Source: Ruminococcus sp. (GTDB lineage Bacteria > Bacillota > Clostridia > Oscillospirales > Ruminococcaceae). Taken from it: a stretch of 64,000 bases of DNA. The stretch is taken from positions 1-64,000 of the forward strand of contig JALELB010000017.1 of NCBI GenBank assembly GCA_022768805.1, written 5' to 3'. Position numbers and translations under genes: made by a program. The notes beneath the pieces are model-generated. The model was not told the origin of the DNA. It was given only the letters and a program-made list of their open reading frames with translations, and ran no database searches. Within the stretch, counting starts at the first letter, position 1. Each line of letters opens with the position of its first letter. Positions 52,864 to 62,507 of the stretch are shown in pieces.

Positions 52864-53739
52864 TTGGCAATTCTGAAGGCTGAGGGACTGACCTATCAGT
52901 ACAGCATAGGCACTCCCTTTGAAAAAACCGCAGTGGATCATGTGGATCTGGAGATCGAGGACGGGGAGTTCGTGGGGCTGATCGGCCATACGGGTTCCGG
53001 GAAATCCACCCTGATCCAACAGTTCAACGGACTGCTGAAGCCCACCTCCGGCAGGATCCTGGTGGACGGGCAGGATATCTGGGCGCTGAAAAAGGCGGAT
53101 ATGCGGCAGGTGAGGTTCAAGGTGGGGCTGGTATTCCAGTATCCGGAGTACCAGCTGTTTGAGGAGACCGTATACAAGGACATTGCCTTCGGTCCCCGGA
53201 ATATGGGACTGGACGAGCAGGAGATCGACCGCAGGGTTCGGCAGACCGCCCAGATAGTGGGGCTGGCGCCGGAGCTGCTGGATCAGCCCCCCTTTGCCCT
53301 GTCCGGGGGACAGAAGCGCCGGGTGGCAATCGCCGGCGTTATGGCCATGGAGCCCCGGGTACTGATTCTGGATGAACCCACCGCCGGGCTGGATCCCCGG
53401 GGCAGGGACCGGATTCTGAACCGGCTGAAGGCGTATCACCGGGAGCACGGGGGCACCATCATTCTGGTATCCCACAGCATGGAGGATGTGGCACGGTTTG
53501 CCTCCAGGATTCTGGTGATGAACCAGGGGAAGGTGTTCTGCTACGACACGCCGGAGCGTGTATTCCGCCGCTCCGAGGAGATCCGGGAGCTGGGACTGTC
53601 CGTGCCCCAGATCACCCGGGTATTCAATGCCCTGCGGAGCCGGGGATACCGGTTTGACAGCGAGGTGTATACAGTGGAGTATGCAAGGGATCTCATCCTG
53701 CGGTACCTGAAGGAAAAGGGCGGTGACGGCGCATGCTGA
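52864..53739 (+). CDS. ecfA2: ECF transporter ATPase EcfA2
   Basis: 291 residues, Walker A GHTGSGKST, Q-loop FQYPEYQLFEETV typical of EcfA2, signature LSGGQKRRVAIAG and LDEPTAGLDP. The start is TTG 52864 after GGAGGAGAG. It overlaps ecfT by 7 bases. Confidence 0.96.
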   Translation: MAILKAEGLTYQYSIGTPFEKTAVDHVDLEIEDGEFVGLIGHTGSGKSTLIQQFNGLLKPTSGRILVDGQDIWALKKADMRQVRFKVGLVFQYPEYQLFEETVYKDIAFGPRNMGLDEQEIDRRVRQTAQIVGLAPELLDQPPFALSGGQKRRVAIAGVMAMEPRVLILDEPTAGLDPRGRDRILNRLKAYHREHGGTIILVSHSMEDVARFASRILVMNQGKVFCYDTPERVFRRSEEIRELGLSVPQITRVFNALRSRGYRFDSEVYTVEYARDLILRYLKEKGGDGAC

Positions 53740-54536
53740 AGGACATTACCTTAGGACAGTATTTCCCCGGGGAAAGCGTCATTCACCGGCTGGACCCCCG
53801 GTTCAAGATCATTCTTACCACCCTGTTCATTGTGATGCTGTTTGTGACCCAGAAGGCGATGGGGCTTGCCATCGGCGGCGTATTCTGCCTGGCTGCCATT
53901 CTTCTGTCCCGAATCCCCATGAAAATGTTTGTCAAAAGCATCAGACCCATCGTGCCGATTCTGATTTTCACCTCCCTGCTGAATCTGCTGTTCATCGACA
54001 AGGGAAATACTCTGTTTTCGTGGAAATTCATCCACATTACCCAGGGAGGCATCCAGACCTCGGCTTTCATGGTGATCCGCATCATCTTCCTGATTGCCGG
54101 CACCTCCCTGCTGACCTATACCACCTCGCCCATTCAGCTGACGGATGCCATCGAACGGCTGCTGTCCCCCCTCAAGAAGCTGCATGTGCCGGTGCATGAG
54201 CTTGCCATGATGATGACCATTGCTCTCCGGTTCATTCCCACCCTGATTGAGGAAACGGACAAGATTATGGCGGCACAGAAGGCCCGGGGAGCCGATCTGG
54301 AAAGCGGAAGCCTGATGCAGCGGGCAAAGGCGCTGATCCCCATTCTGATTCCGCTGTTTGTATCCGCCTTCCGCCGGGCGGAGGAGCTGGCCACCGCTAT
54401 GGAATGCCGGTGCTACCGGGGGGGAGAGGGGCGCACCCGGCTGCGGCAGATGCAGTCCGGGCTCCGGGACTATGTTGCCCTGGGCGTAACCTGTGTCTTT
54501 CTGGCGGCGGCGATTATTCTGCCCCGGCTGATCTGA
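53733..54536 (+). CDS. ecfT: ECF transporter transmembrane protein EcfT
   Basis: 267 residues with about five membrane helices (about 28-60, 70-92, 105-130 and 245-265 are clear). The two coupling-helix motifs that dock in the ATPases are present: AQKARGAD and AMECRCYRGG, both with the needed Ala-Arg-Gly pattern. It completes the energising module for S components. Confidence 0.95.
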   Translation: MLKDITLGQYFPGESVIHRLDPRFKIILTTLFIVMLFVTQKAMGLAIGGVFCLAAILLSRIPMKMFVKSIRPIVPILIFTSLLNLLFIDKGNTLFSWKFIHITQGGIQTSAFMVIRIIFLIAGTSLLTYTTSPIQLTDAIERLLSPLKKLHVPVHELAMMMTIALRFIPTLIEETDKIMAAQKARGADLESGSLMQRAKALIPILIPLFVSAFRRAEELATAMECRCYRGGEGRTRLRQMQSGLRDYVALGVTCVFLAAAIILPRLI

Positions 54537-54571
54537 CCGGCGGATTGCAGGAAAACAGGGAGGGAACAAGT

Positions 54572-57184
54572 ATGCAGCGTTTGCAGAGACTCGCAGGACG
54601 CATCAGCCGCAGAGCGGAACGGCACCCGCTGCTGTGGTGCTTTCTGCTGCCCTTTCTGCTGTTCGGCGCCGGCTTTGTTATCCAGGGGATTTACCCCTTT
54701 GGCAATGCCCAGATTCTCGTTACAGATCTGTGGCACCAATACTACCCCTTTCTGCGGCTGTTACAGGAAAAGCTCCAGACCGGCGGCTCCATGCTGTACA
54801 CCTGGCGCTCCGGGATGGGAACCAATTTCCTCAGCCTTGCCTCCTATTACACCGCAAGCCCGCTGAATCTTCTCACTATGTTCCTTCCGGCGGCATGGCT
54901 CCGGGAGGCGCTGACCCTGTTTGTGATGCTGAAGGTGGGCTTTGCCGGCCTGTTCTGCGGCATGTTTCTGAAGGATCTGTTCCGGCGCCGGGATATGTCC
55001 CTGGTTTGCTTTTCCATGCTCTATGCCCTGTGTGACTACGTCACCGGCTATTACTGGAATGTCATGTGGCTGGATACAGTAGCGCTGCTGCCCCTGGTGA
55101 TGCTGGGGCTGGTATGGCTCATCCGGGACGGCAGACGCTGGCTGTATCCTCTGGCGCTGGGACTTTCCCTGACGGCGAATTACTACATCGGCTACATGAC
55201 CTGTATCTTCTGCGTGCTGGCGTTTTTTGTCTTGTGCATCTGCCTGCACAGGAATATCCGGCAGTGGCTGCTGTCGGGGGTTCGCTTTGCATACTGCTCT
55301 TTGATCGGCGGCGGACTGTCCGCCTGGATGCTTTTGCCTGCCTATCGGGCACTGGAGCTCAGCTACAGCGCCAACAGCCAGTTTCCGCAGAAGGCAGTAT
55401 GGCAGCTGGACTGGCAGGACATGCTTTCCAATCTGCTGAGCTTTCAGCGGCCCACCTCCCTGGAGGGGCTGCCCAATGTGTCCTGCGGCATGCTGTGCGT
55501 GGTGCTGTTCTTTGCCTTTGTGTCGGCAAAGCGGATTCCGCTGCGGGAAAAGCTCTGTGCGGTGGTGCTGCTGGGATTTTTGTTTGCAAGCTGCAGCCTG
55601 AACATCCTGAACTACATCTGGCACGGATTTCATTTTACCAATATGCTGCCCTACCGGTTCTCGTTCCTGATTTCCTTTGTGCTGGTGGTGCTGTCCTACC
55701 GGGCGTATCTTGCTTTGGAACACTGGCAGCGTTTTCAGTTTGTCCCCATGCTGCTGGGCACGGGAGCTCTGTGTATTTTGTCCTGGGGGCGGCAGACCAA
55801 ATTTGCGGTGATCTGCAGCGGATTGCTGGGAGCAGGCTTTCTGCTCCTGCTGCTGGCACGGCAGTTCCGGCAGTGCACCCGCCGGGAGTTGAACCGGATT
55901 CTGGTGATCGCCGTGACGGTGGAAATGCTGTTCCAGGTGCGGATGGGCAATCAGCAGGTGGGCTCTACCAACCGGGAGGTTTACCCCCGGAACAATACAC
56001 AGATGCAGATGCTGCTGGAGCAGCTTTCCCGGCAGGATGACAGCTTCTACCGGGTGGAGGAAAGCTATACCTATACGCTGAATGACGGGGCGCTTTACGG
56101 CTATAACGGGGTATCCCAGTTTTCCTCCTCCGCCAACGTGGCGGTAACGGGTATGCTGAAGCGCATCGGGCTGGCAGCTGGGGAAAGTGCCAACCGCTAT
56201 TGCTTCAATGCCTCTACGCCCTTTACCAATATGCTGCTGGGAGTCAGGTATCTGCTTGCCGTGGACGGCTTTCTGGCGGATGAAGCATTGTATACGGAAA
56301 TGATGTCCTCCAGCCCGGTCAGGGTATATCAGGCGGACTATGGGCTGCCTCTGGGGTATATGGTGGAGGATGGAGTGCTGAGCTGTGCCATGACCAGCGG
56401 AGGAAATGTGTTCGGCAACCAGAACAAGCTGTTTTCCGCCATGACCGGCGTGGAGGAGGAGCTGTTTTCGGCGGAGCTTCCCACAGGCATCCGGCATACG
56501 GGCATCACGGCCGACAGCAACCATTACGGCAGCTACCACATCTGTTCAGGCTCGGAGCCAGGCAGGGCGGCATTTGATTTTACCCCCCAACAGGACGGAA
56601 TCTATTACGCCTATGTAAGCGGCGGAGGCGTTGCCGATGCGGAGGTTCACCGGCCGGGCATGGAGCCCCGGAGCTATCATGTTGAGCGCCGTCCCTATCT
56701 GTTCCCCCTGGGCAGCGTGACTGCCGGAGAAACGGTTTCCATCGAGGGCGCAATTCCGGCAGATACGGATCAGTACCTGACGCTGTATATATACCGGCTG
56801 GATCAACAGGTACTGGAGAAAGGATATCAGGCTCTGGCGGATGAGATGCTGACGGAGCTGTCCGTGACGGATACCACCGTGACCGGTACTGTCACTGCCC
56901 GGAGGGAAGGCATCCTTTACTGCTCCATTCCCTTTGAGCCGGGCTGGCGTGCCCAGGTGGACGGGGAACCTGCGGAGCTGATTCCGGTATGCGGCGCCAT
57001 GACGGGCATCCGGCTGACTCCCGGCACTCACAGCATTGCGCTGCACTATGTGCCGGAGGGCTTCCGGGAGGGTACAGTCATCACCGGGGTCAGCGGACTG
57101 CTGTTCGGGGCGGATCTGGCTCTGGCGTATATACTGAACAAACGAAGAAAGAAGGTGCAGCCATGCGGACCCTCAAATGCATGA
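54572..57184 (+). CDS. YfhO-family membrane protein
   Basis: 870 residues. About 12 hydrophobic helices in the first 480 residues, beginning with WCFLLPFLLFGAGF, a luminal-type loop with DLWHQYYPF (YfhO signature), and a large outside domain (about 500-830) ending in a last helix (about 838-858). YfhO-like GT-C proteins add sugars to teichoic acids in Bacillus and relatives. It splits ecfT from truA, which are neighbours in many Firmicutes. GGGAGGG precedes the ATG. Confidence 0.87.
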   Translation: MQRLQRLAGRISRRAERHPLLWCFLLPFLLFGAGFVIQGIYPFGNAQILVTDLWHQYYPFLRLLQEKLQTGGSMLYTWRSGMGTNFLSLASYYTASPLNLLTMFLPAAWLREALTLFVMLKVGFAGLFCGMFLKDLFRRRDMSLVCFSMLYALCDYVTGYYWNVMWLDTVALLPLVMLGLVWLIRDGRRWLYPLALGLSLTANYYIGYMTCIFCVLAFFVLCICLHRNIRQWLLSGVRFAYCSLIGGGLSAWMLLPAYRALELSYSANSQFPQKAVWQLDWQDMLSNLLSFQRPTSLEGLPNVSCGMLCVVLFFAFVSAKRIPLREKLCAVVLLGFLFASCSLNILNYIWHGFHFTNMLPYRFSFLISFVLVVLSYRAYLALEHWQRFQFVPMLLGTGALCILSWGRQTKFAVICSGLLGAGFLLLLLARQFRQCTRRELNRILVIAVTVEMLFQVRMGNQQVGSTNREVYPRNNTQMQMLLEQLSRQDDSFYRVEESYTYTLNDGALYGYNGVSQFSSSANVAVTGMLKRIGLAAGESANRYCFNASTPFTNMLLGVRYLLAVDGFLADEALYTEMMSSSPVRVYQADYGLPLGYMVEDGVLSCAMTSGGNVFGNQNKLFSAMTGVEEELFSAELPTGIRHTGITADSNHYGSYHICSGSEPGRAAFDFTPQQDGIYYAYVSGGGVADAEVHRPGMEPRSYHVERRPYLFPLGSVTAGETVSIEGAIPADTDQYLTLYIYRLDQQVLEKGYQALADEMLTELSVTDTTVTGTVTARREGILYCSIPFEPGWRAQVDGEPAELIPVCGAMTGIRLTPGTHSIALHYVPEGFREGTVITGVSGLLFGADLALAYILNKRRKKVQPCGPSNA

Positions 57185-57984
57185 TGGCGTACCGGGGTAC
57201 CCGGTATCACGGCTTTCAGCGGCAGGAGAATGCCCACACCGTCCAGGAGGCGGTGGAGCAGGCAGTGGGCAGCGTGCTGAACCATCCGGTGACCATTTAC
57301 GGCTGCTCCCGGACGGATACCGGGGTCCACGCCCGGCAGTACTGCTTTTCCTTTCAGACAGACCGGCCGATTCCCACGCTGAATCTGGTGCGGGGGGTCA
57401 ATGGAAGGCTTCCGGCGGATATTTCCCTGCTGAGTGCAGAGGATGCGGCTCCGGATTTCCACGCCCGGTATGCCTGCCGGGGCAAGGAATATTTATATCT
57501 CATCCACAACAGTGAATCCCCCAACCCGTTTTTACAGGATCTGGCCTGTCACCATCGCCGCCCCATTGACCCGGAGCTGATGCAGGCCTGTGCGGACCGG
57601 TTTATCGGCACCCATGATTTCAAGAGCTTTTGCAGTGCCCAGGCCCAGCGAACCAGCACAATCCGGACAATTTATGATTTTTCTGTAGAATTTCATGGAG
57701 ATTCCGTAATACTACTTGTCAAAGGCGATGGTTTTCTGTATAATATGATTAGGATCCTTGTGGGCACCATGCTGGATGTGAATGACGGCAGGCTGCGGCT
57801 TTCGGATCTGGACGGAATCCTTGCGGCCCGGGACCGGCAGTGCGCCGGGAAAACCGCGCTGGCATGCGGACTGTACCTGAATCGGGTATTCTATGACGAC
57901 GCATTTCAGGCGGAGCCGAAAAAAGGACTCCGGATTGTGAAAAAGGAGATGGAGCCGGCCCCCTTTCCGGGATGGATCCGGTAA
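57163..57984 (+). CDS. truA: tRNA pseudouridine(38-40) synthase TruA
   Basis: 273 residues. The catalytic Asp is in CSRTDTGVHAR; YRGTRYHGFQRQ near the start and FLYNMIRILVGTM near the end are typical. It makes pseudouridine in the anticodon stem. ATG 57163 overlaps yfhO by 22 bases; GAAGG lies 7 bases ahead. Confidence 0.96.
   Translation: MRTLKCMMAYRGTRYHGFQRQENAHTVQEAVEQAVGSVLNHPVTIYGCSRTDTGVHARQYCFSFQTDRPIPTLNLVRGVNGRLPADISLLSAEDAAPDFHARYACRGKEYLYLIHNSESPNPFLQDLACHHRRPIDPELMQACADRFIGTHDFKSFCSAQAQRTSTIRTIYDFSVEFHGDSVILLVKGDGFLYNMIRILVGTMLDVNDGRLRLSDLDGILAARDRQCAGKTALACGLYLNRVFYDDAFQAEPKKGLRIVKKEMEPAPFPGWIR
57716..57744 (+). promoter_or_regulatory. Internal promoter candidate in truA
   Basis: TTGTCA at 57716-57721, 17-base spacer, TATAAT at 57739-57744, preceded by an AT-rich stretch. 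The TATAAT falls on the conserved Tyr-Asn codons of truA, so selection for protein may explain it. It would serve the next three genes. Confidence 0.45.
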
Positions 57985-57990
57985 AATACT

Positions 57991-59163
57991 ATGGCAACTG
58001 AACACAATACACAGGATATTGTTTTAGCCAGGCGACGACGCAATCGGCGGCGCAGGCTGCAGAAGCTGTTTCTGATTCTGCTGGTGCTGCTGCTGGCGGG
58101 GATTATCTACGCCCGTCGGGATGTCTGGTATCCCAAGCTGGAGGGAATCGGCACCAGGTATCAGACCATCCGGCAGAATGACGGAACGATGGCGGAGGGG
58201 AATTTCCCGCTGACGGTTTCCGGCGGCATCGACTATGAAACCGCAGACATGAACAACAATCTGGTGATTCTGAGCGATGCCAATTTCTATATCTACGGGC
58301 TGGACGGCAATTTGCGGGAAAGCCGGCAGCATGCCTATGCAAACGCCATGATGGAGGTTGCGGGCAAGAAGGCGCTGATCTATGAAAGCAGCGGGAATCA
58401 GTTCCGGGTGGAAAGCAAGAGCAAGACCCTGTATACCAAGGAGCTGGACGAACAGATTGTCTTTGCCCGGCTCAGCCCCTCCGGCTGTGTGGCGGTGGTG
58501 ACCACCTCCCAGCTGTGTGCCTGCACCATCCGGGTCTTTGATGAAAACGGACAGGAGATCTACAGCCGGGACTGTGTGGACCGGGTGTCGGAGCTGGCGT
58601 TTAACCCCAAGGGGGACGGCTGTTCCATTGTGCTGCTGACCGTAAAGGACGGACAGATACAGTCAACTGTCCGGACCTTCCTGTTTGACAGTGCCGGGGA
58701 TCAGTGGACATCTGAGCCGCTGGATACCTTTTGCATCTCCCTGTCCGTAACGGACAGCGGGGTATACCTGATGGGGGATACCCGATGCGCCTTTTATGAC
58801 AATGCCGGGAACGAAACCGGTATGTATACCTACACCGGTACGCTGGTGGGCGGAAGCTGTGAAAACGGCAAGGCTGCGCTTCTGTTTGAAAATGAAACCA
58901 AGAGGCGTTCCAGCCTGGTGCTGCTGGATTCCGGAACAGCGGATCCCCGGCAGGTGGATTTTGATACGGTGGTAAAAAGCGTGCATGTGATGGACGGCAG
59001 TGCATATGTTCTGACTAAGGTGGGATTGGAAACATATTCATTCGACGGGACACAGAAAAGCAGCGTAGCTGTATCCGACAGTTATGATGATTTTCTGCGG
59101 ATAGATAAATACCTGTTCTTGTTTGGATATGATAAGATTGACCGAATGGATTTTGCGAATTGA
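57991..59163 (+). CDS. DUF5711-type membrane-anchored protein
   Basis: 390 residues. A basic N-terminus (RRRRNRRRR), one membrane helix (about 25-41) and a long outside region built of repeated beta strands, probably a beta-propeller. The order and look fit DUF5711 proteins of Clostridia; function unknown. A strong ribosome binding site is lacking (GGATGGATCCGG ahead). The next gene is a CvpA-like membrane protein. Confidence 0.7.
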   Translation: MATEHNTQDIVLARRRRNRRRRLQKLFLILLVLLLAGIIYARRDVWYPKLEGIGTRYQTIRQNDGTMAEGNFPLTVSGGIDYETADMNNNLVILSDANFYIYGLDGNLRESRQHAYANAMMEVAGKKALIYESSGNQFRVESKSKTLYTKELDEQIVFARLSPSGCVAVVTTSQLCACTIRVFDENGQEIYSRDCVDRVSELAFNPKGDGCSIVLLTVKDGQIQSTVRTFLFDSAGDQWTSEPLDTFCISLSVTDSGVYLMGDTRCAFYDNAGNETGMYTYTGTLVGGSCENGKAALLFENETKRRSSLVLLDSGTADPRQVDFDTVVKSVHVMDGSAYVLTKVGLETYSFDGTQKSSVAVSDSYDDFLRIDKYLFLFGYDKIDRMDFAN

Positions 59164-59193
59164 TCTGAATTTGCCGCAATGTAGGAGGACAAC

Positions 59194-60102
59194 ATGATGG
59201 GGAGCCAATTTTGGTGGTTTTATGATGTATTGGCGGTGGCAGTCATTCTGCTTGTGATTTACGCCAATGCCAAGAGAGGATTCAAAAAGAATTTTCTGGT
59301 TATGATCGGCTATATTCTGTCGGCTGTGGTGGCGTCCGTGGCCAGTGCTATGCTGGCGGAGCCTGTTTATTCCGGGGTAATCCGGGAGAGCAATCTGACT
59401 GCATTCGAGCAGGTGCTCACCGAGTATGACGGCACGGAAGCAATCCGGGATGCACTGGATGAGCAGCGCTATGGCGCACAGTTTGACAACAAGAAAATTG
59501 ATGTTTATCTTTCGCCGGCCAAGGAGGATTTCGAGGACGGACTGTACCGGTATGTGAATCAGACCTGTGACTATACGGTGACAACCCCTACGGAATTCCG
59601 GAATATTCTGCGGGGTGCATTCATAGAATCTTTCGGCGGTCTGATCGCTGAGCAGATGCCGCTGTACGCCCGCCTATCTCTTGAGGAGCAGCTGGCGGAC
59701 AACAATGCGTTGTATGTGCAGACCATGCAGCAGATCTATGGCGAATCAGGCTCCAGAAGGCAGATTGCATCCTATCTGGAGGACACTTATGTGAAGGACG
59801 ACTGTATTCAGATCGTGAACGCATTTCTGTTTATCGCCATTTTCTGCTGCCTCATGAGCATCATTGCCGTGATCGCCAAAAAGATGGAATCCCGGTTCTA
59901 TTTCAATATTTATCCGTTTGTGGATCGTGTGGCAGGAGGACTGCTGGGCATTCTGGAGGCGCTGATGCTGCTGTGCCTGCTGTGTATGTTCCTGCGGCTG
60001 CTGTTTGTGACTGCTTCTGATACTATGCTGGTCCTGAATGAGGAAACGATTCTCAGAAGCCGTCTGTTCCGGTATGTATATATACTGTCGGGCAAGCTGT
60101 AA
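59194..60102 (+). CDS. CvpA-like membrane protein
   Basis: 302 residues. One helix near the start with the YANAKRGFKK loop typical of CvpA, a second at about 30-52, a soluble insert (about 55-200), and two more helices (about 203-225 and 245-275). CvpA of E. coli is linked to colicin V export and envelope stress. The insert is longer than in CvpA. GGAGG is 5-8 bases before the start; ATG 59197 is equally good. Confidence 0.68.
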   Translation: MMGSQFWWFYDVLAVAVILLVIYANAKRGFKKNFLVMIGYILSAVVASVASAMLAEPVYSGVIRESNLTAFEQVLTEYDGTEAIRDALDEQRYGAQFDNKKIDVYLSPAKEDFEDGLYRYVNQTCDYTVTTPTEFRNILRGAFIESFGGLIAEQMPLYARLSLEEQLADNNALYVQTMQQIYGESGSRRQIASYLEDTYVKDDCIQIVNAFLFIAIFCCLMSIIAVIAKKMESRFYFNIYPFVDRVAGGLLGILEALMLLCLLCMFLRLLFVTASDTMLVLNEETILRSRLFRYVYILSGKL

Positions 60103-60148
60103 TCAATTGTGCAAAGGAAGGAGCATTCCGGATAGGGAATGAAATGAT

Positions 60149-62440
60149 ATGATGGTTTTATGTAGCAAATGCAAACGACGTCCTGCTGTGGTTTTTATCC
60201 AGACCATGCACGGCAACGAAAAGAAAAGCGAAGGACTCTGCATGCCCTGTGCAAGACAGATGAACATTCCTCAGGTCAAGGAATATATGGAGCAGATGGG
60301 CATTACCGATGAAGAACTGGAGCAGATGTCCGACCAGATGATGGAGCTTATGGACGGGGATCATTTTGAAATGGGGGGCTCCGGCACCCTGCCACCGTTT
60401 ATCCAGAATCTGCTGGGGGGCAATGCAGCCCAGAAGCCGGAGGAAGCAGGCAATCCCAGACCGGAAAGCAACCAGGACCATTCCCGGAGCAAGAAAAAGA
60501 AGGAAAAGACCCGGGAGCTGAAATTCCTGGATAACTACTGCACCAACCTCAGCAAGCAGGCTGAGGAGGGCAAGTTGGACAATATTGTCGGCCGGGAGCG
60601 GGAGATCGCCCGGGTGATCCAGATCCTTTCCCGGCGTCAGAAAAACAACCCCTGCCTGATCGGTGAGCCTGGCGTGGGCAAAACTGCCATTGCAGAGGGC
60701 ATCGCCCAGAAAATTGCCGCAGGCGAGGTGCCCTTTAATCTGCGGGGCAAACGGGTATATCTGATGGATCTGACCTCTCTGGTAGCAGGTACCCAGTTCC
60801 GGGGCCAATTTGAGAGCCGGGTCAAGGGACTCATCAGTGAGGTCAAGGAGCAGGGGAATATCATTCTGTTCATTGACGAGGTACACAACCTGATCGGTAC
60901 CGGAGATTCCGAAGGCTCCATGAATGCGGCGAATATTCTCAAGCCGGCCTTGTCCCGGGGAGAGATCCAGGTAATCGGCGCCACTACCTTCAGCGAATAT
61001 CGGAAGTATATCGAAAAGGACAGTGCCCTGGAACGCCGGTTCCAGCCGGTTACGGTGAATGTGCCCTCTATTGACGATACGGTTGCGGTGCTGATGGGCA
61101 TCAAGAAATATTACGAAGCCTTCCACCGGGTGAAGATCAGCGAATATCTGGTGCGCATGTGCGCCGTGCTGTCCGACCGGTATATCAACGACCGGTTCCT
61201 GCCGGATAAGGCCATAGACCTGCTGGATGAAAGCTGTGCCTGTGCGTCCATCCGCCATCCGGAGCTTGGACAGCTGGATGAAACCCGCAAGAGCATTGCG
61301 GAAAAGGAAACACAGGAAAAGGAAATTGAGGAGTCCGAATCGCCGGATTATCAGGCACTGGCAGAGGTCAAGGCGGATCTGATTCGCCTGCGGGAACAGC
61401 TGGAGCAGCTGGAAAAGCAGACCGCCAATATTACCGTCAGTGAAGCGGATCTTGCCCAGGTGGTGGAGGTCTGGACCGGTGTGCCTGCCAGCAAGATTAC
61501 CCAGACAGAATTTACCAAGCTGGAGCATCTGGAGGAGAGCCTGTCCAAGCGGGTTATCGGCCAGTCCGAGGCCATCAGCGTGCTGAGCCGGGCAATCAAG
61601 CGGACCCGGGTGCAGCTTTCCAAGCGCCGCCGTCCTGCCTCCTTCATCTTTGTCGGGCCTACCGGTGTGGGCAAGACGGAGCTGGTGAAGGTGCTTGCAG
61701 AGGAAATGTTTGATTCTGCTGAGGCTCTGATCCGGCTGGATATGACGGAATACATGGAAAAGCATGCGGTTGCCAAGATGATCGGTTCCCCTCCCGGCTA
61801 TGTGGGCTACGATGAAGCAGGGCAGCTTACCGAGAAAGTGCGCCGCCGCCCCTATTCTGTGGTGCTGTTTGACGAGATTGAAAAGGCACATCCGGATATT
61901 ATGAACCTGCTGCTGCAGATTCTGGACGAGGGCAGGCTGAATGACGCCCACGGACGTTCCATCAGCTTTGAGAATACGATTATTGTGATGACCTCCAATG
62001 CGGGCTCCACGGACAAGAGCACCGGCATGGGCTTCAACAAAACCGAGGGAGAGATCAGCCGGGAGAAAGCGCTGAAGGCGCTGCGGGACTTCCTGCGCCC
62101 CGAGTTTATCGGCCGTGTGGACGAGGTTGTGGTGTTCCGGCCGCTGACCGTTACGGACTTTGCGGATATTGCGGGACTCATGCTGTCGGAGATGGCACAG
62201 GCTCTGGAGGAAAAGGAAGTCAAGCTGGATGTGACACGGGCTGCTCTGGAGGAAATTGCAAAGGAAGCCTTCGGCAAGCCATACGGTGCCCGGGATCTGC
62301 GCCGGGTAATCCGCCAGAAGGTGGAGGATCCTGTAGCAGAGCTTCTGCTGCGTCACAGCGGCTATGTGGAAAAGCTTTCAGTGGATGTGCTGGACGGCGC
62401 TCTCCACGTCAGCGAGGTTGTAGAGGTCAAAACAAACTGA
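60149..62440 (+). CDS. clpE: ClpE-type AAA+ unfoldase with N-terminal zinc finger
   Basis: 763 residues. The N-terminus holds Cys5, Cys8, Cys31 and Cys34: CX2CX22CX2C, the zinc finger of ClpE. There is no ClpN repeat domain. AAA-1 has Walker A GEPGVGKT (172-179) and Walker B ILFIDE; a short coiled-coil middle domain lies at about 380-425; AAA-2 has GPTGVGKT (503-510) and [13 protein letters not shown]. ClpE hands damaged proteins to ClpP. A lysine-rich linker (about 113-122) follows the finger. No CtsR box is visible upstream. Confidence 0.9.
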   Translation: MMVLCSKCKRRPAVVFIQTMHGNEKKSEGLCMPCARQMNIPQVKEYMEQMGITDEELEQMSDQMMELMDGDHFEMGGSGTLPPFIQNLLGGNAAQKPEEAGNPRPESNQDHSRSKKKKEKTRELKFLDNYCTNLSKQAEEGKLDNIVGREREIARVIQILSRRQKNNPCLIGEPGVGKTAIAEGIAQKIAAGEVPFNLRGKRVYLMDLTSLVAGTQFRGQFESRVKGLISEVKEQGNIILFIDEVHNLIGTGDSEGSMNAANILKPALSRGEIQVIGATTFSEYRKYIEKDSALERRFQPVTVNVPSIDDTVAVLMGIKKYYEAFHRVKISEYLVRMCAVLSDRYINDRFLPDKAIDLLDESCACASIRHPELGQLDETRKSIAEKETQEKEIEESESPDYQALAEVKADLIRLREQLEQLEKQTANITVSEADLAQVVEVWTGVPASKITQTEFTKLEHLEESLSKRVIGQSEAISVLSRAIKRTRVQLSKRRRPASFIFVGPTGVGKTELVKVLAEEMFDSAEALIRLDMTEYMEKHAVAKMIGSPPGYVGYDEAGQLTEKVRRRPYSVVLFDEIEKAHPDIMNLLLQILDEGRLNDAHGRSISFENTIIVMTSNAGSTDKSTGMGFNKTEGEISREKALKALRDFLRPEFIGRVDEVVVFRPLTVTDFADIAGLMLSEMAQALEEKEVKLDVTRAALEEIAKEAFGKPYGARDLRRVIRQKVEDPVAELLLRHSGYVEKLSVDVLDGALHVSEVVEVKTN

Positions 62441-62459
62441 TCTGTCGCCTGCATATAAA

Positions 62460-62495
62460 AAAACGGACAGACGGGGTTTCCCGTCTGTCCGTTTT
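62460..62495. terminator. Bidirectional terminator between clpE and the GH gene
   Basis: Perfect 16-base-pair stem (62460-62475 with 62480-62495), 4-base loop, AAAA and TTTT at the ends, so it can act for both convergent genes. Confidence 0.9.
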
Positions 62496-62507
62496 GCATT
62501 GGTGTGA

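Noticed and set aside
60158..62356. Open frame of about 730 codons opposite clpE
   Set aside because: Shadow of a strongly conserved gene; no signal of its own.
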